The notes below the pieces were generated by a model. The model was given only the letters and a program-made list of their open reading frames with translations, was not told where the DNA came from and ran no database searches. From UBA1081 sp045535305 (GTDB lineage: Bacteria; Bacillota; Clostridia; Oscillospirales; Acutalibacteraceae), in assembly GCA_045535305.1 (NCBI GenBank), contig JAZSLJ010000064.1, positions 1 through 46,166 of the forward strand: a stretch of DNA of 46,166 bases. The letters are read 5' to 3'. Both the position numbers and the translations under genes were made by a program. The first letter of the stretch is position 1. Every line of letters begins with the position of its first letter. This document shows, piece after piece, positions 1 through 8,375 of this stretch.

Positions 1-157
1 CCTCTAATAGCTTCATATCCTCTTCACGAGACTTATACGGATTATTAAAATTCGGAAGAATTTTTCCTACAGGCATATTTACGATTTCTGTAGTTGCGGG
101 TTTGGTTTCTTCTGTTTTATCAAACAGGGTGTTAATAAAATTATCTTCAATATTCAT
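1..157 (-). CDS. ParB-like protein, N-terminal part only
   Basis: The gene runs off the left edge; 52 codons are visible from an ATG at 155-157. The segment NMPVGKILPNFNNPYKSREE resembles the start of a ParB/Spo0J N-terminal nuclease-like domain, where a V.kI.pN..qPR motif is typical. A GAGAGG Shine-Dalgarno lies just upstream and overlaps the stop of the relaxase gene, so the two are transcribed together in the order relaxase then ParB. In mobile elements such proteins serve partition or regulation. Family assignment rests on this short segment only. Confidence 0.6.
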   Translation of the reverse strand, partial: MNIEDNFINTLFDKTEETKPATTEIVNMPVGKILPNFNNPYKSREEDMKLLE

Positions 158-161
158 TTAA

Positions 162-1361
162 TTACCTCTCTTTTTTGATTTCTATATTTTTGTTGGGTTT
201 CTCTTTTCGGACAGTTTTCAGCACATCCGAGATAAATGCTTGTACTTTTTCGGGCATAAGCCTCAATGCCTCAAGGTACGGTGCACAAATTTGTTCAAGC
301 TCGTGCAGTCTTTCACTCAAACGGTTTATTCTGCTTTGCAAATCCCGAATCCTGCTTTGAAGCTTTTTGTTTTCTCGTTCAAGGTCATAAATCTTACTCC
401 TTGCCGCAACGGACTGCTTTGCCATAGAACTCAGGTCATTGAAATCTTCACTTGAAATTGTGACTTTACCCGTAAGTGTTTTCTTGCCCATACCGTCAAT
501 TTCATGAAATGTTTTATGCACGGTCTGAATTTCATCATATCGGATTTCTTCTGTCTGTAATCGTTCCTTGATTTCCTCAAGCCTCTTTTTATCCTGCTGT
601 ATCTCATATTGCAGACAAGACAGATGTTCAGCCGTACTGCCTTTTTCGCCACGGAGAAAATCATTAAAACCGGCTCTTTGCATATGGTTGAAGAAATCAT
701 CCTGTAAAATACTGTAAGAGGGAATCAGCACTGGCTTGCCTTTTTCGTTGAATATGACATTACCGTTTTCATCTACCGCCTGAGGTGACTTCCACTTCTT
801 TGAATGGCTAATCTGATTGACGGTTTCTTTCACAGTACCTACAAGAGATTTATCCTTGCACCGCTTTGTCCAAAGAATTTGCTTTTCCACGACGGGCAGA
901 GCAACAATATGCATATGATAGTGATACACGGGTTTTTCGTACTGTTCTGTGAGAGCAATATTCAGTTCATCTGCGTGCATTACGGCAGAGATGATGTTCT
1001 GTTCACCGTACAGGGCAACTGCAAATCTGTAGGCTTCTTCATAGAACTCTTTTGCATATTCATAACCGCCGTGAGTTTCAAAGTAGTCTGTGTTTACATC
1101 GAATATCATTTCATCAAAGACCTTTGCATCAGACTTCAGACCTCGCATACAGACCTTCTTTTCGGCTATTAGTTTATTCAGTTGTTCGTTGTAGGTCAGT
1201 TCACCGCAATTCTTGAAATGAACATTCATATCACACCGAGCAGTATCAACATTCATATTTGCATAAGACTCATTTTTTCTTTCGTTGTGCCTTTCACATT
1301 TACCGATTGTGCTTTGTGTATGAGTGACAACTCTTGCTACACTGTAATTTTTCTTTGACAT
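162..1361 (-). CDS. MobV-type relaxase (Mob/Pre family)
   Basis: This 399-residue protein has the hallmarks of Pre/Mob plasmid and IME relaxases, which nick oriT to start conjugative mobilization. Visible motifs are HNER at 25-28, an N-x-D...N stretch around 37-46, HADE at 129-132 and the histidine-rich YHYHMHIVALPV at about 146-157. The last two give the metal-binding histidines. Residues ~245-365 are a long charged coiled coil, usual for the C-terminal half of the family. The length fits a complete gene. It is followed by a ParB-like gene. A palindrome-rich candidate oriT lies directly upstream at 1423-1545. No conjugation apparatus is visible, so the element is probably mobilizable rather than self-transmissible. 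Confidence 0.9.
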   Translation of the reverse strand: MSKKNYSVARVVTHTQSTIGKCERHNERKNESYANMNVDTARCDMNVHFKNCGELTYNEQLNKLIAEKKVCMRGLKSDAKVFDEMIFDVNTDYFETHGGYEYAKEFYEEAYRFAVALYGEQNIISAVMHADELNIALTEQYEKPVYHYHMHIVALPVVEKQILWTKRCKDKSLVGTVKETVNQISHSKKWKSPQAVDENGNVIFNEKGKPVLIPSYSILQDDFFNHMQRAGFNDFLRGEKGSTAEHLSCLQYEIQQDKKRLEEIKERLQTEEIRYDEIQTVHKTFHEIDGMGKKTLTGKVTISSEDFNDLSSMAKQSVAARSKIYDLERENKKLQSRIRDLQSRINRLSERLHELEQICAPYLEALRLMPEKVQAFISDVLKTVRKEKPNKNIEIKKER

Positions 1362-1422
1362 AGGTTCTTCCTCCTTTCTGCATTACTGCTTTATTTGTTC
1401 CGCACTTTTCCAAAGTACGTAA

Positions 1423-1545
1423 CCCACTATGACACTTTCACGCCTTCACCGTGCAAAGATGTCAGTGGGCTCTGCGAGGCTCATAAACTAAAATTTATCG
1501 CTTTTCAAGGGAGCGACAAACTTTAGTTGCGGCATATACCGCAGA
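1423..1545. other. Candidate oriT of the MobV relaxase
   Basis: Immediately upstream of the relaxase start lie nested inverted repeats. One pairs 1423-1434 with 1460-1469 (CCCACT..TGACA / TGTCAGTGGG). The second pairs 1486-1501 with 1513-1528 (16 bp, two mismatches) around an 11-nt loop. The third is the small hairpin GCGG/CCGC at 1529-1542. MobV origins usually lie just upstream of mob and contain such palindromes. The nic site itself cannot be identified by eye. Confidence 0.45.
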
Positions 1546-1697
1546 CGAGCTTCGCTATGTAGGGTGGCTGTAGTATCCTTTATCCCAAGATGCATTTGTG
1601 GGGGCAGTTATTATATAAAGAAATTGCCCCTAAAGTTAATGGGAATAAGCCACCTAAAATTGTTCCTGTTTTCTGAAATGTTTTTTAGAAAACAAAA

Positions 1698-1778
1698 AAG
1701 CCGTCACATAGACAGCACAAATAGCGGGAAGACATTTCATCCTCTCGCATAGTTTGCACTGAAACTATGTAACGGCTT
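1698..1778 (-). terminator. Large stem structure, possible minus-strand terminator or attenuator
   Basis: The 14-nt arms 1698-1711 and 1765-1778 are complementary apart from one G·U-type pair, enclosing about 53 nt. Read on the minus strand the stem is followed by a T-rich run (TTTTTTGTTTTC). That suits a terminator or attenuator upstream of the relaxase gene. The long loop makes the call uncertain. Confidence 0.35.
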
Positions 1779-1986
1779 AAACTTTAAGCTCCATTTGTCC
1801 GTATGTTACTGACCGGATGTCGGACTACACCTTCTTCGGTCAGATAATATGTGTGGCATAAAGCCAATAAGTAAGAAATATGTGTTTCAGTTTGTATTCA
1901 GTTGTAGGGTAAATACATTATTTACCAATTCATTATTATATAGAACATTTGTTTACTTGTCAAGAACTTTCTCGAAAAAGAAAATA

Positions 1987-2010
1987 TGGTGTCAGTTTTT
2001 GCCGACACCA
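1987..2010. other. Small hairpin TGGTGTC/GACACCA
   Basis: Perfect 7-bp arms around a 10-nt loop. It sits in the otherwise empty stretch between the candidate mobilization region and the invertible cassette. No clear T-run follows, so it is not called a terminator. Confidence 0.3.
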
Positions 2011-2054
2011 CAAAACTAATTATTATACATAAAAGTTAATTTTTAATACTATTG

Positions 2055-2092
2055 AAGCCAACTCACGTCTAACATGAGTTGGCTTTTGTATA
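2055..2092 (+). terminator. Intrinsic terminator left of the cassette
   Basis: Perfect 11-bp stem AAGCCAACTCA/TGAGTTGGCTT with a 9-nt loop, followed by TTGTATATT. It points rightward and would block read-through into the inverted-repeat-bounded cassette, so cassette transcription should start inside the repeats or the cassette. Confidence 0.65.
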
Positions 2093-2120
2093 TTCATCAA
2101 TCTTTCTTGTAGAGTGATTT

Positions 2121-2177
2121 ACTTACAATAATACTGAATTATTGTAAGGTGAAAATACGGGATAACTAATAATTATC
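2121..2177. repeat. Left 57-bp inverted repeat (IR-L) of the cassette
   Basis: Identical, in reverse complement, to 6951-7007 over all 57 bases. Its outer half is itself a near-palindrome: 11-bp arms CTTACAATAAT and ATTATTGTAAG around ACTGA. This is the usual architecture of a tyrosine-recombinase core site. The inner half is an asymmetric arm. Identity stops sharply at both ends. Confidence 0.95.
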
Positions 2178-2197
2178 TTTTAAAAATGGAGGAAAAA

Positions 2198-3445
2198 ATG
2201 AATTATTTTAATAACGTAGAAAAAATCAAAAAATCTATTATGGAACAGGAAAAGTTATTTGATGAAACATTAATACTTAATCCTGTGGAAAATCTTCCAA
2301 ACCCAGAAATATTGAAACCTTGCTCTTCTTTTATGCATGGTTTATATAATACCGACTCTTTAAGAACTCCTAGTCAAAAAATCGATACCAAAATTCAGTT
2401 TAGTGGAAGAACTCAAATCGCAGAAGAAATTAACGAGATATACTGTGACTGGGCAAAATTACTTAAAGCAGAAAAATTATCGATGCGTTATTTATCAGGA
2501 TTACATGCACATATTGTAATTCTTATGTCAATTTCAGAAATTGGTCAAAGAATTATGGCTTTGCCTGAAAAAGCAGGAGGACACTTGTCAAGTTATGCCA
2601 TTATCAAAAGATTGGGATTAGAAGTTAAAGACATTCCATATGACAGTTCAAACAAATGCATAGATCGCAAAAAATGTATAGAGGAAATAGAAGCATTCAA
2701 ACCGGATATCATATTTGTAGATAGAAGTGAAGGGTTGGTTTATGAAGATTTTTCTTGGTTGGGAAGCATAGAAACTCAGTTCCCTTGTTACAAAATATTC
2801 GATGCATCACAGTATTTAACAAACATTATTTGTCAAGATTATATCAATCCTTTTGATATGGGGTTTGATTTAATTCTTTCTACAATGCATAAGAATCTCC
2901 CGGGACCTCAACGAGCTTTGGTTTGTTCAAAAAAGGATGATGAAATGTGGAAACGATTAAAATCTGGGACAAGCACCTATGTATCTAACATGCATGTCTT
3001 TTCAATTTATTCCGCAGGCTTGTTACTTGAAGATATGGATAAGCTCAAGTATCTGTCAAAAAATATGCTTATCAATGCAAGTTTGTTAGATTCAGAACTA
3101 CAAAAAAGAGGATTGCCTGTTGTGAGTAGAAACTGCAATAATTTAAATCCTCCAACACATCACTGCTGGGTATGCTTTGATGATAAAAAAACTTCTTTTG
3201 AATTGTTTGATAATTTAGAGAGAATCGGATTAATGACGAACTATAGACTTCTTCCATACGATTTAGGTTATGGACTAAGGTTAGGTTTATCTGGAGCAAC
3301 ACAAAGTGGCTTGAAAGAAAAAGATATTCCAGAACTGGCAAACATAATAGCCCAAGCATACAATTCGGGATATAGCACCACCTTATTTAAGGAAACAAAG
3401 GAATGGATAAAAACTATAAAGAAACAGGTTGATACATATGATTGA
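2198..3445 (+). CDS. Serine hydroxymethyltransferase-like PLP enzyme
   Basis: The 415-residue protein belongs to fold-type I PLP enzymes and most resembles the SHMT/threonine-aldolase/transaldolase branch. Seen in order: LNPVENLPNP at 27-36 (cf. SHMT 'liaSEN'), GGHLSS at 127-132, FDAS with the pyridine-binding Asp at ~202, and STMHKNLPGPQ with the likely Schiff-base Lys232 (cf. 'TTTHKTLRGPR'). The His that normally follows the Asp in SHMT (DxAH) is replaced (DASQ), so it is probably not a housekeeping SHMT. The start is set at 2198 because GGAGG at 2188-2192 precedes it; the upstream in-frame ATG at 2186 overlaps that site. The stop overlaps the dehydrogenase start, so the two are coupled. 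It begins 21 bp inside IR-L. Substrate is unknown; aldolase or transaldolase chemistry on a beta-hydroxy amino acid is an inference. Confidence 0.8.
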   Translation: MNYFNNVEKIKKSIMEQEKLFDETLILNPVENLPNPEILKPCSSFMHGLYNTDSLRTPSQKIDTKIQFSGRTQIAEEINEIYCDWAKLLKAEKLSMRYLSGLHAHIVILMSISEIGQRIMALPEKAGGHLSSYAIIKRLGLEVKDIPYDSSNKCIDRKKCIEEIEAFKPDIIFVDRSEGLVYEDFSWLGSIETQFPCYKIFDASQYLTNIICQDYINPFDMGFDLILSTMHKNLPGPQRALVCSKKDDEMWKRLKSGTSTYVSNMHVFSIYSAGLLLEDMDKLKYLSKNMLINASLLDSELQKRGLPVVSRNCNNLNPPTHHCWVCFDDKKTSFELFDNLERIGLMTNYRLLPYDLGYGLRLGLSGATQSGLKEKDIPELANIIAQAYNSGYSTTLFKETKEWIKTIKKQVDTYD

Positions 3446-4436
3446 TAATTGTGTTGCTATATTTACAAAGCCACAAACCATAGAGTTTATTAAGCAAAAA
3501 TTACCTTATCCCCAAGATGATTATATTTGTGTGAAATTTGAATATTGTGCAATTTGTGGTGGAGACTACTCTACTTTTATAGGAAGACGTACCGATTATC
3601 CGTATTCATTAGGTCATGAGTTTATTGGGAGAGTATTCTCTGTGGGTAAAGATGTAACTGAATTTGATGTTGGAGATTATGTGGTTTCAGATTTAAATTA
3701 TCGTTGCGGTGAATGTGTTTATTGTAGAAATTCACAATCGCATTTGTGTGAAAAAAACAGCATAGCCAGTTTTTCTAATAGGGCATTCGCTTTATATGGT
3801 AATATTCACACTAAATACTTATATAAAATCCCGAAATTTTCTTGGCTACCAAGAGCTTGTCTTATTGAACCTCTTTCGTGTGTTATACATGCTTGCAATT
3901 CAATAAAATGTACATCGGGAATGAACATTCTCATTTCTGGCGGTGGTGGAATAGGTTCTTTGTTTTGTTTCTATTTATCGCGCATTATAAGAGATGTTAA
4001 CATAGTTGTTTGTGAACCAAACAAAAACAAACTAAACTTACTCAAACAGTCTTTTGACATTTCTGAATACGATAAAAATTCATCCACAGAATTTGATTGG
4101 ATTATTGATTGCTCTAACAGTATATCGGGTCTAGAATTTTGTTTAAATGTTTGTTCAAAAGGCGGGAAGTTGTGCGTAATGAGTCATTTGTATGGATTAA
4201 ATACTTCCTTTGTTTACAACACAATATGTGAAAAAGAAATCAATTGTAAATTTCCATTAAGAAATGGAAACTCAGAAAATATGAGACAAGCAATAACTTA
4301 TATTAATAATTATTGGGAGGATAAAGATGATAATCTAATCGGAATATATAATGATTTGACAGAAGCTTTTAATAATAAGAATAACAGCCCATTTTGCAAA
4401 CAAGTTATTAAGGTTTCACATTTACTTATTATTTGA
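3438..4436 (+). CDS. Zinc-dependent MDR-family dehydrogenase
   Basis: This is a medium-chain alcohol/threonine/sorbitol dehydrogenase-type protein. The catalytic-zinc motif CAICGGD (Cys40), the LGHEFIG motif, and the four-cysteine structural zinc lobe CGECVYCRN...C are all present, as is a glycine-rich Rossmann turn (ISGGGGIGS). The start is taken as the ATG at 3438, overlapping the stop of the PLP enzyme by 8 bp; a TTG at 3429 is an alternative. The tight coupling suggests the pair acts in one short pathway, for example oxidizing a beta-hydroxy product of the PLP enzyme; this is inferred. Its 3' end overlaps the end of the opposing STAND gene by 15 bp. Confidence 0.85.
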   Translation: MIDNCVAIFTKPQTIEFIKQKLPYPQDDYICVKFEYCAICGGDYSTFIGRRTDYPYSLGHEFIGRVFSVGKDVTEFDVGDYVVSDLNYRCGECVYCRNSQSHLCEKNSIASFSNRAFALYGNIHTKYLYKIPKFSWLPRACLIEPLSCVIHACNSIKCTSGMNILISGGGGIGSLFCFYLSRIIRDVNIVVCEPNKNKLNLLKQSFDISEYDKNSSTEFDWIIDCSNSISGLEFCLNVCSKGGKLCVMSHLYGLNTSFVYNTICEKEINCKFPLRNGNSENMRQAITYINNYWEDKDDNLIGIYNDLTEAFNNKNNSPFCKQVIKVSHLLII

Positions 4437-6944
4437 AATATTTGTGATAAATTGTCTATAGATGCTGACCGTATTCTCATAATCTAACCACTCGAAACGA
4501 TTTTTAAGGCTTTCTATTTTATCGTTATCATTATTCATAATTGCAAGAGGTAATTCAAAATAGCCATACACATTATTGTCTTTTATTAAATCAACTATTT
4601 TTTTCTCAACATAGTCAGGCACATATCCACTTTTACTGTACTCATAATATGCTTTTGCCATATATGCAAATAATTCTCCAGATTGATATCCATCTTCCAC
4701 ATTAAGCTTTATACTGTCTGCTATATACTTTTTGGCAGCTTTGTAATTTTTTTTCGTTATACAGGCTATTGCTAAAGAATATAAAACTTTTGCTTTGTTT
4801 TTTATGTTGAACGGGATTGACATATGTCGCAAAATATTTTTTGCATACTTTATAAATCCTATTGTTGGGAAATAACATTGTGTTTCACAAATATTAGCAT
4901 CTATATATTCCTGGAACACAATATTTTCTTCAATTTGTGATAATAGTGTTGTGTATGTTTTTTCGGCCAACTCCAGACTCATATTAAATCTATATATATG
5001 ACCTAGAGCTCTATTGACAGAATAAAAATCTTCTTTAGTCAAATAATTATTATTTAGTAAAACTAGTATTTCTTTTGCTTTCAAAAAATCACCAGACATT
5101 ATATAATAATCTGCTAAATATATTTTTATTTTATTATAATACCACTCTGCCTTTACAGTTTCATCGTCATGATTATCAATACTATCTAACCATGTTTTAA
5201 ACTCATCATATTTGCCTGATAAAGATTTTGCATAATAGAGAATTGATTCGAAAGATAATTTGTGCTTTCCAAATTGTTCTGTATTACTAATTTCTTCAAG
5301 TATTCTTATTGTTTCCAGTGTGTTTCTTTTTTCATAGACTTTTGCATAAACCAACTGACAGACATTTTTCATTTTACATGGTTTCACATCGTTTGGAACC
5401 TTGGGTTCAAAATGTATTTTCCAAGAAGATAGGGTAAAAAAAACATCTAATAATCTTTCAACTATGCCAGTTTCTAACGGTAAGTTTTCCTTTGATAGAC
5501 GATATTCTAATTCTATTGCTATGTTTATTGCGTTTTGAAAAAGAATTGATAAGGTTATACCTTTGTCCTTCTCAAAAATACTATCTCTTCTATAACAGAT
5601 ATAGTCTAAATACGAATTAAACAAATCACACATTTCAAAAGTTTTTCGACTCTTTTGAACATCTATACAAAAGACATCATGAAGTTTTACCAAATCTGTA
5701 TTTTTTTCTTTGGATACATAATTTATTAGATTGCTCTCAATTATATTTTCGTATTCATAGGTTGACACATTGATTGTTCTGCTTTTAGCTAAATGAATAA
5801 AAATCTCTCTATTGAAAACTTTTATTGTCGCTAAATCAAGAACTACTTTTCTGTATTCAGGTTTTAAATGACTAACAAAATTTTGCACTAATTTATGTCT
5901 ATCCGAAAACAATGCTTTATCAACGATATTCTCTTCACTTATATCACACTCATTTTCATAGACATCTAAAGCTAGATTAATATATATAGGAATACATTGA
6001 GTGCTTTTTAAGATGGTTTCAACCAAATCAGGTCTTTCTACTATAGTTTCTTCCAATAAAATTCTAGCATCTTTTTCGGGGTAACAATCAAGTAAAGAGG
6101 GAACAAATATTGAATTGGTCTTCCAATGTAATTTTTCTCGTCCTGTTATAATGAAAAGTCCAAAACTAATAATATCAATTAAATGTTTTAACCATTCTTC
6201 AGATTCTGAATAAGGATTACTTTCTTGATAGGAGTCAAATATAAATAGTGGCAACTCTATTGAATGATCAAGAATTTTTCGCTTAATTTCAAGTCCTAAT
6301 AATTGAGGTAAAATTTCCAAAAGTTTATTTGGCGATGAATAAGTTATCATTTTAAAGGGAGTTGAATATAAAAGCTTTGGAACTATTCTTATAGCATCAT
6401 TTATAAAGTCTCTTATGGTACTGAACGAAATAATAGTAGGTATTTTTATACCCTTAATTTTTTCACAACCATCACAAGCGTCTAGAATTAAGTCCATTAT
6501 AGAACCAAAAAAAGAACTGTTAAAATAATTCATAAACTCTTCGTTTATTAATGTTGGATTTGTCATTTCCCAATATCTTAATAAGGCATAGTCAAAAAAA
6601 GGACAAGTACCATTAATTTCTTTTCGAATCTTATATAAATTTGTGATTATATTGCTTCTTTCGCTTATTTCAAAAGAAACAAAAAAAGCAGGTTCAGGCG
6701 AAATTCGACTTATGAATTCTTTTACTAATCGACTTTTCCCTATTCCTCCAATACCGTGAATAGAAATGATTTTAAAATAATCGTCACTTTTGTCATTTAA
6801 TTCTGTATATGAATCCATTAATAAAGACATTATTTCTGAACGGTCAGTAAAAGTTCTTATTTTTTCTTCGTTCAAAAGAGAACATAGTTCTTTATAATGA
6901 TTGTTTTCCATAATTCTCACACTCATTTTATTGTTATCAGGCAT
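4422..6944 (-). CDS. STAND-type NTPase with TPR-like C-terminal half
   Basis: An 840-residue protein with a nucleotide-binding module near the N-terminus: P-loop GIGGIGKSRL at 64-73, Walker-B-like LFIFDSYQE at ~233-241, and LFIITGRE at ~263-270 in the position of the STAND sensor (cf. TTR). The rest is helical, with repeated aromatic/Ala/Leu patterns from ~500 onward that look like divergent TPR repeats. STAND proteins are ligand-gated switches, and several families act in anti-phage defence or transcription control; which applies here cannot be told. The first ATG lies only 6 bp inside IR-R with no clear Shine-Dalgarno; internal ATGs at codons 7 and 12 are alternatives. It is convergent with the two metabolic genes and shares their repeat boundaries. 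Confidence 0.8.
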   Translation of the reverse strand: MPDNNKMSVRIMENNHYKELCSLLNEEKIRTFTDRSEIMSLLMDSYTELNDKSDDYFKIISIHGIGGIGKSRLVKEFISRISPEPAFFVSFEISERSNIITNLYKIRKEINGTCPFFDYALLRYWEMTNPTLINEEFMNYFNSSFFGSIMDLILDACDGCEKIKGIKIPTIISFSTIRDFINDAIRIVPKLLYSTPFKMITYSSPNKLLEILPQLLGLEIKRKILDHSIELPLFIFDSYQESNPYSESEEWLKHLIDIISFGLFIITGREKLHWKTNSIFVPSLLDCYPEKDARILLEETIVERPDLVETILKSTQCIPIYINLALDVYENECDISEENIVDKALFSDRHKLVQNFVSHLKPEYRKVVLDLATIKVFNREIFIHLAKSRTINVSTYEYENIIESNLINYVSKEKNTDLVKLHDVFCIDVQKSRKTFEMCDLFNSYLDYICYRRDSIFEKDKGITLSILFQNAINIAIELEYRLSKENLPLETGIVERLLDVFFTLSSWKIHFEPKVPNDVKPCKMKNVCQLVYAKVYEKRNTLETIRILEEISNTEQFGKHKLSFESILYYAKSLSGKYDEFKTWLDSIDNHDDETVKAEWYYNKIKIYLADYYIMSGDFLKAKEILVLLNNNYLTKEDFYSVNRALGHIYRFNMSLELAEKTYTTLLSQIEENIVFQEYIDANICETQCYFPTIGFIKYAKNILRHMSIPFNIKNKAKVLYSLAIACITKKNYKAAKKYIADSIKLNVEDGYQSGELFAYMAKAYYEYSKSGYVPDYVEKKIVDLIKDNNVYGYFELPLAIMNNDNDKIESLKNRFEWLDYENTVSIYRQFITNISNNK

Positions 6945-6950
6945 TATACT

Positions 6951-7007
6951 GATAATTATTAGTTATCCCGTATTTTCACCTTACAATAATTCAGTATTAT
7001 TGTAAGT
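6951..7007. repeat. Right 57-bp inverted repeat (IR-R) of the cassette
   Basis: Exact reverse complement of 2121-2177. The palindromic recombinase-type core lies on the outer side, next to the tyrosine recombinase gene that starts 74 bp away. Recombination between the two copies would invert the ~4.77-kb interior. Confidence 0.95.
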
Positions 7008-7080
7008 TTATATAACTCTCCCCGAAATTCTGTTAAAATGATTTTGTGAACACATTTTCAAAATTTCGAGGAGTGATCAA

Positions 7081-7992
7081 ATGAGATGTATAAAAACAGC
7101 AAGTGATGAATTTATACAAGTCATCCAATCAACAAAAAACTTATCCGATAAAACGATAACAGCTTATCGGTCGGATTTAAAAGATTTTCAGGTGTTTCTG
7201 CAAGACAATGAGCTTGACGACGCAGTTATCCTGAAATATGTGCAAGTATTATCCAAAGAACGAGAACTCAAAGATAACACAATTTGCCGAAAGTTAATTA
7301 CGCTGAAAATGTTTTTCAGTTTTCTTTATGAGCAAGGTTATACTGATGTAAACTACTATCAGAATCATCATTTCCGTTACAAGAAAGAACGTAGACTTCC
7401 AAAAACATTAGCCATCAAAGATACAGCAAAATTGCTCACGTATTTAAAAATTAGTGTCGAAAAAGAAACGACTGTTTTTGATTCTTGGAAAAATTACCGT
7501 AACCTTGCGTTAATCGATATATTAATCAGCACCGGTATAAGAATCGCTGAGGCTTCAAATATATCGCTTAGTGATGTGATTTTTTCTGAACGAACAATTC
7601 TCATTCACGGTAAAGGGCGAAAACAGAGACTCATTTATATATCCTGTAATGATACTTGGAATAATCTTATACGGTGGCTGAAAATTCGCAGAAGCAGACC
7701 AACAAATACAGACAAGATATTTGTAAACCGCTTTGGTGAACAGCTAAGCATACATGGTATTGAATATATCTACAATACAACTAAAAAAGCATGTGAAATT
7801 AACGAAAAATCAACACCACATTACTTGCGACATACATTTGCTACAAATCTTCTTGCAAATGGTGCTGATTTGCGTTCAGTTCAAGAGATTCTTGGTCATA
7901 GCAGTGTTGCTACGACTGAAATCTACACCGAAGTAACAACCAAGCGAAAGAAACAAGTATTAAACAAATATAATTACAGAAACAAATTATAA
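7081..7992 (+). CDS. Tyrosine recombinase (XerC/D-like), probable cassette invertase
   Basis: A complete 303-residue tyrosine recombinase. Residues ~1-105 form the SAM-like core-binding domain. The catalytic domain has every active-site residue: Arg154 (TGIRIAE), Lys178 (HGKGRKQ), His247/Arg250 (HYLRHTFAT), His273 (LGHSS) and nucleophile Tyr282 (TEIYTEV). GAGGAGTG upstream of the ATG is a good ribosome binding site. It lies just outside IR-R, as in known inversion systems where the invertase sits beside its sites. Its small Xer-like size, without a large arm-binding domain, suits a DNA invertase; it could also be the integrase of the surrounding mobile element. Confidence 0.93.
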   Translation: MRCIKTASDEFIQVIQSTKNLSDKTITAYRSDLKDFQVFLQDNELDDAVILKYVQVLSKERELKDNTICRKLITLKMFFSFLYEQGYTDVNYYQNHHFRYKKERRLPKTLAIKDTAKLLTYLKISVEKETTVFDSWKNYRNLALIDILISTGIRIAEASNISLSDVIFSERTILIHGKGRKQRLIYISCNDTWNNLIRWLKIRRSRPTNTDKIFVNRFGEQLSIHGIEYIYNTTKKACEINEKSTPHYLRHTFATNLLANGADLRSVQEILGHSSVATTEIYTEVTTKRKKQVLNKYNYRNKL

Positions 7993-8076
7993 TAAAAATA
8001 TTACTATATATATAGTCAAAAAATTAAAAATGTAACACTTTTTTCAACATTTTTCGCTTTTATTTATATAATTTAT

Positions 8077-8102
8077 GGCAAGCAACTATACCAATGCTTG
8101 CC
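8077..8102. terminator. Hairpin, weak bidirectional terminator
   Basis: GGCAAGCA/TGCTTGCC, 8 bp, in an AT-rich gap between the recombinase gene (+) and the leftward ABC operon. Both sides are A/T-rich rather than true T-runs. No other gene is seen in 7993-8166. Confidence 0.4.
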
Positions 8103-8166
8103 TTAAATTAAATAACACAAATAGACAAAACAATTTTAACAAACATCAATTTAATATCTTTACATT

Positions 8167-8322
8167 TCAAATCATTTTTGCTTTCATTTTAACTCTATCA
8201 CAAATTCTTGAAACAATTTGCTTATCAAGATCACAAGTCATATCTACATCTGAATTATTCAATCTTTCGATTTCCTCTTGATTAAGCTCTGAAAACAATT
8301 TTTTCAATTTATTAATAATCAA
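8167..8322 (-). CDS. Small 51-residue protein, TTG start
   Basis: A short open frame starts at TTG (8320-8322), six bases after an AAAAGGAG Shine-Dalgarno at 8329-8336. It ends in TGA at 8167. The product is charged and helical (LKKLFSELNQEEIERLNN near the start). It is the last gene of the leftward ABC-transporter operon. No family is recognised; the good ribosome binding site and operon position are the only support. Confidence 0.45.
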   Translation of the reverse strand: MIINKLKKLFSELNQEEIERLNNSDVDMTCDLDKQIVSRICDRVKMKAKMI

Positions 8323-8375
8323 AAAATGCTCCTTTTAATTAGTCATTTGATTTATTCATAGACACAAATACATTA

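Noticed and set aside
1564..1752. Small plus-strand ORF between the relaxase and the cassette
   Set aside because: No ribosome binding site and it overlaps the large stem structure; composition is not protein-like.
2121..7007. A simple insertion sequence with terminal inverted repeats
   Set aside because: No transposase lies inside the repeats and no target-site duplication is visible; the tyrosine recombinase lies outside, which fits inversion better.
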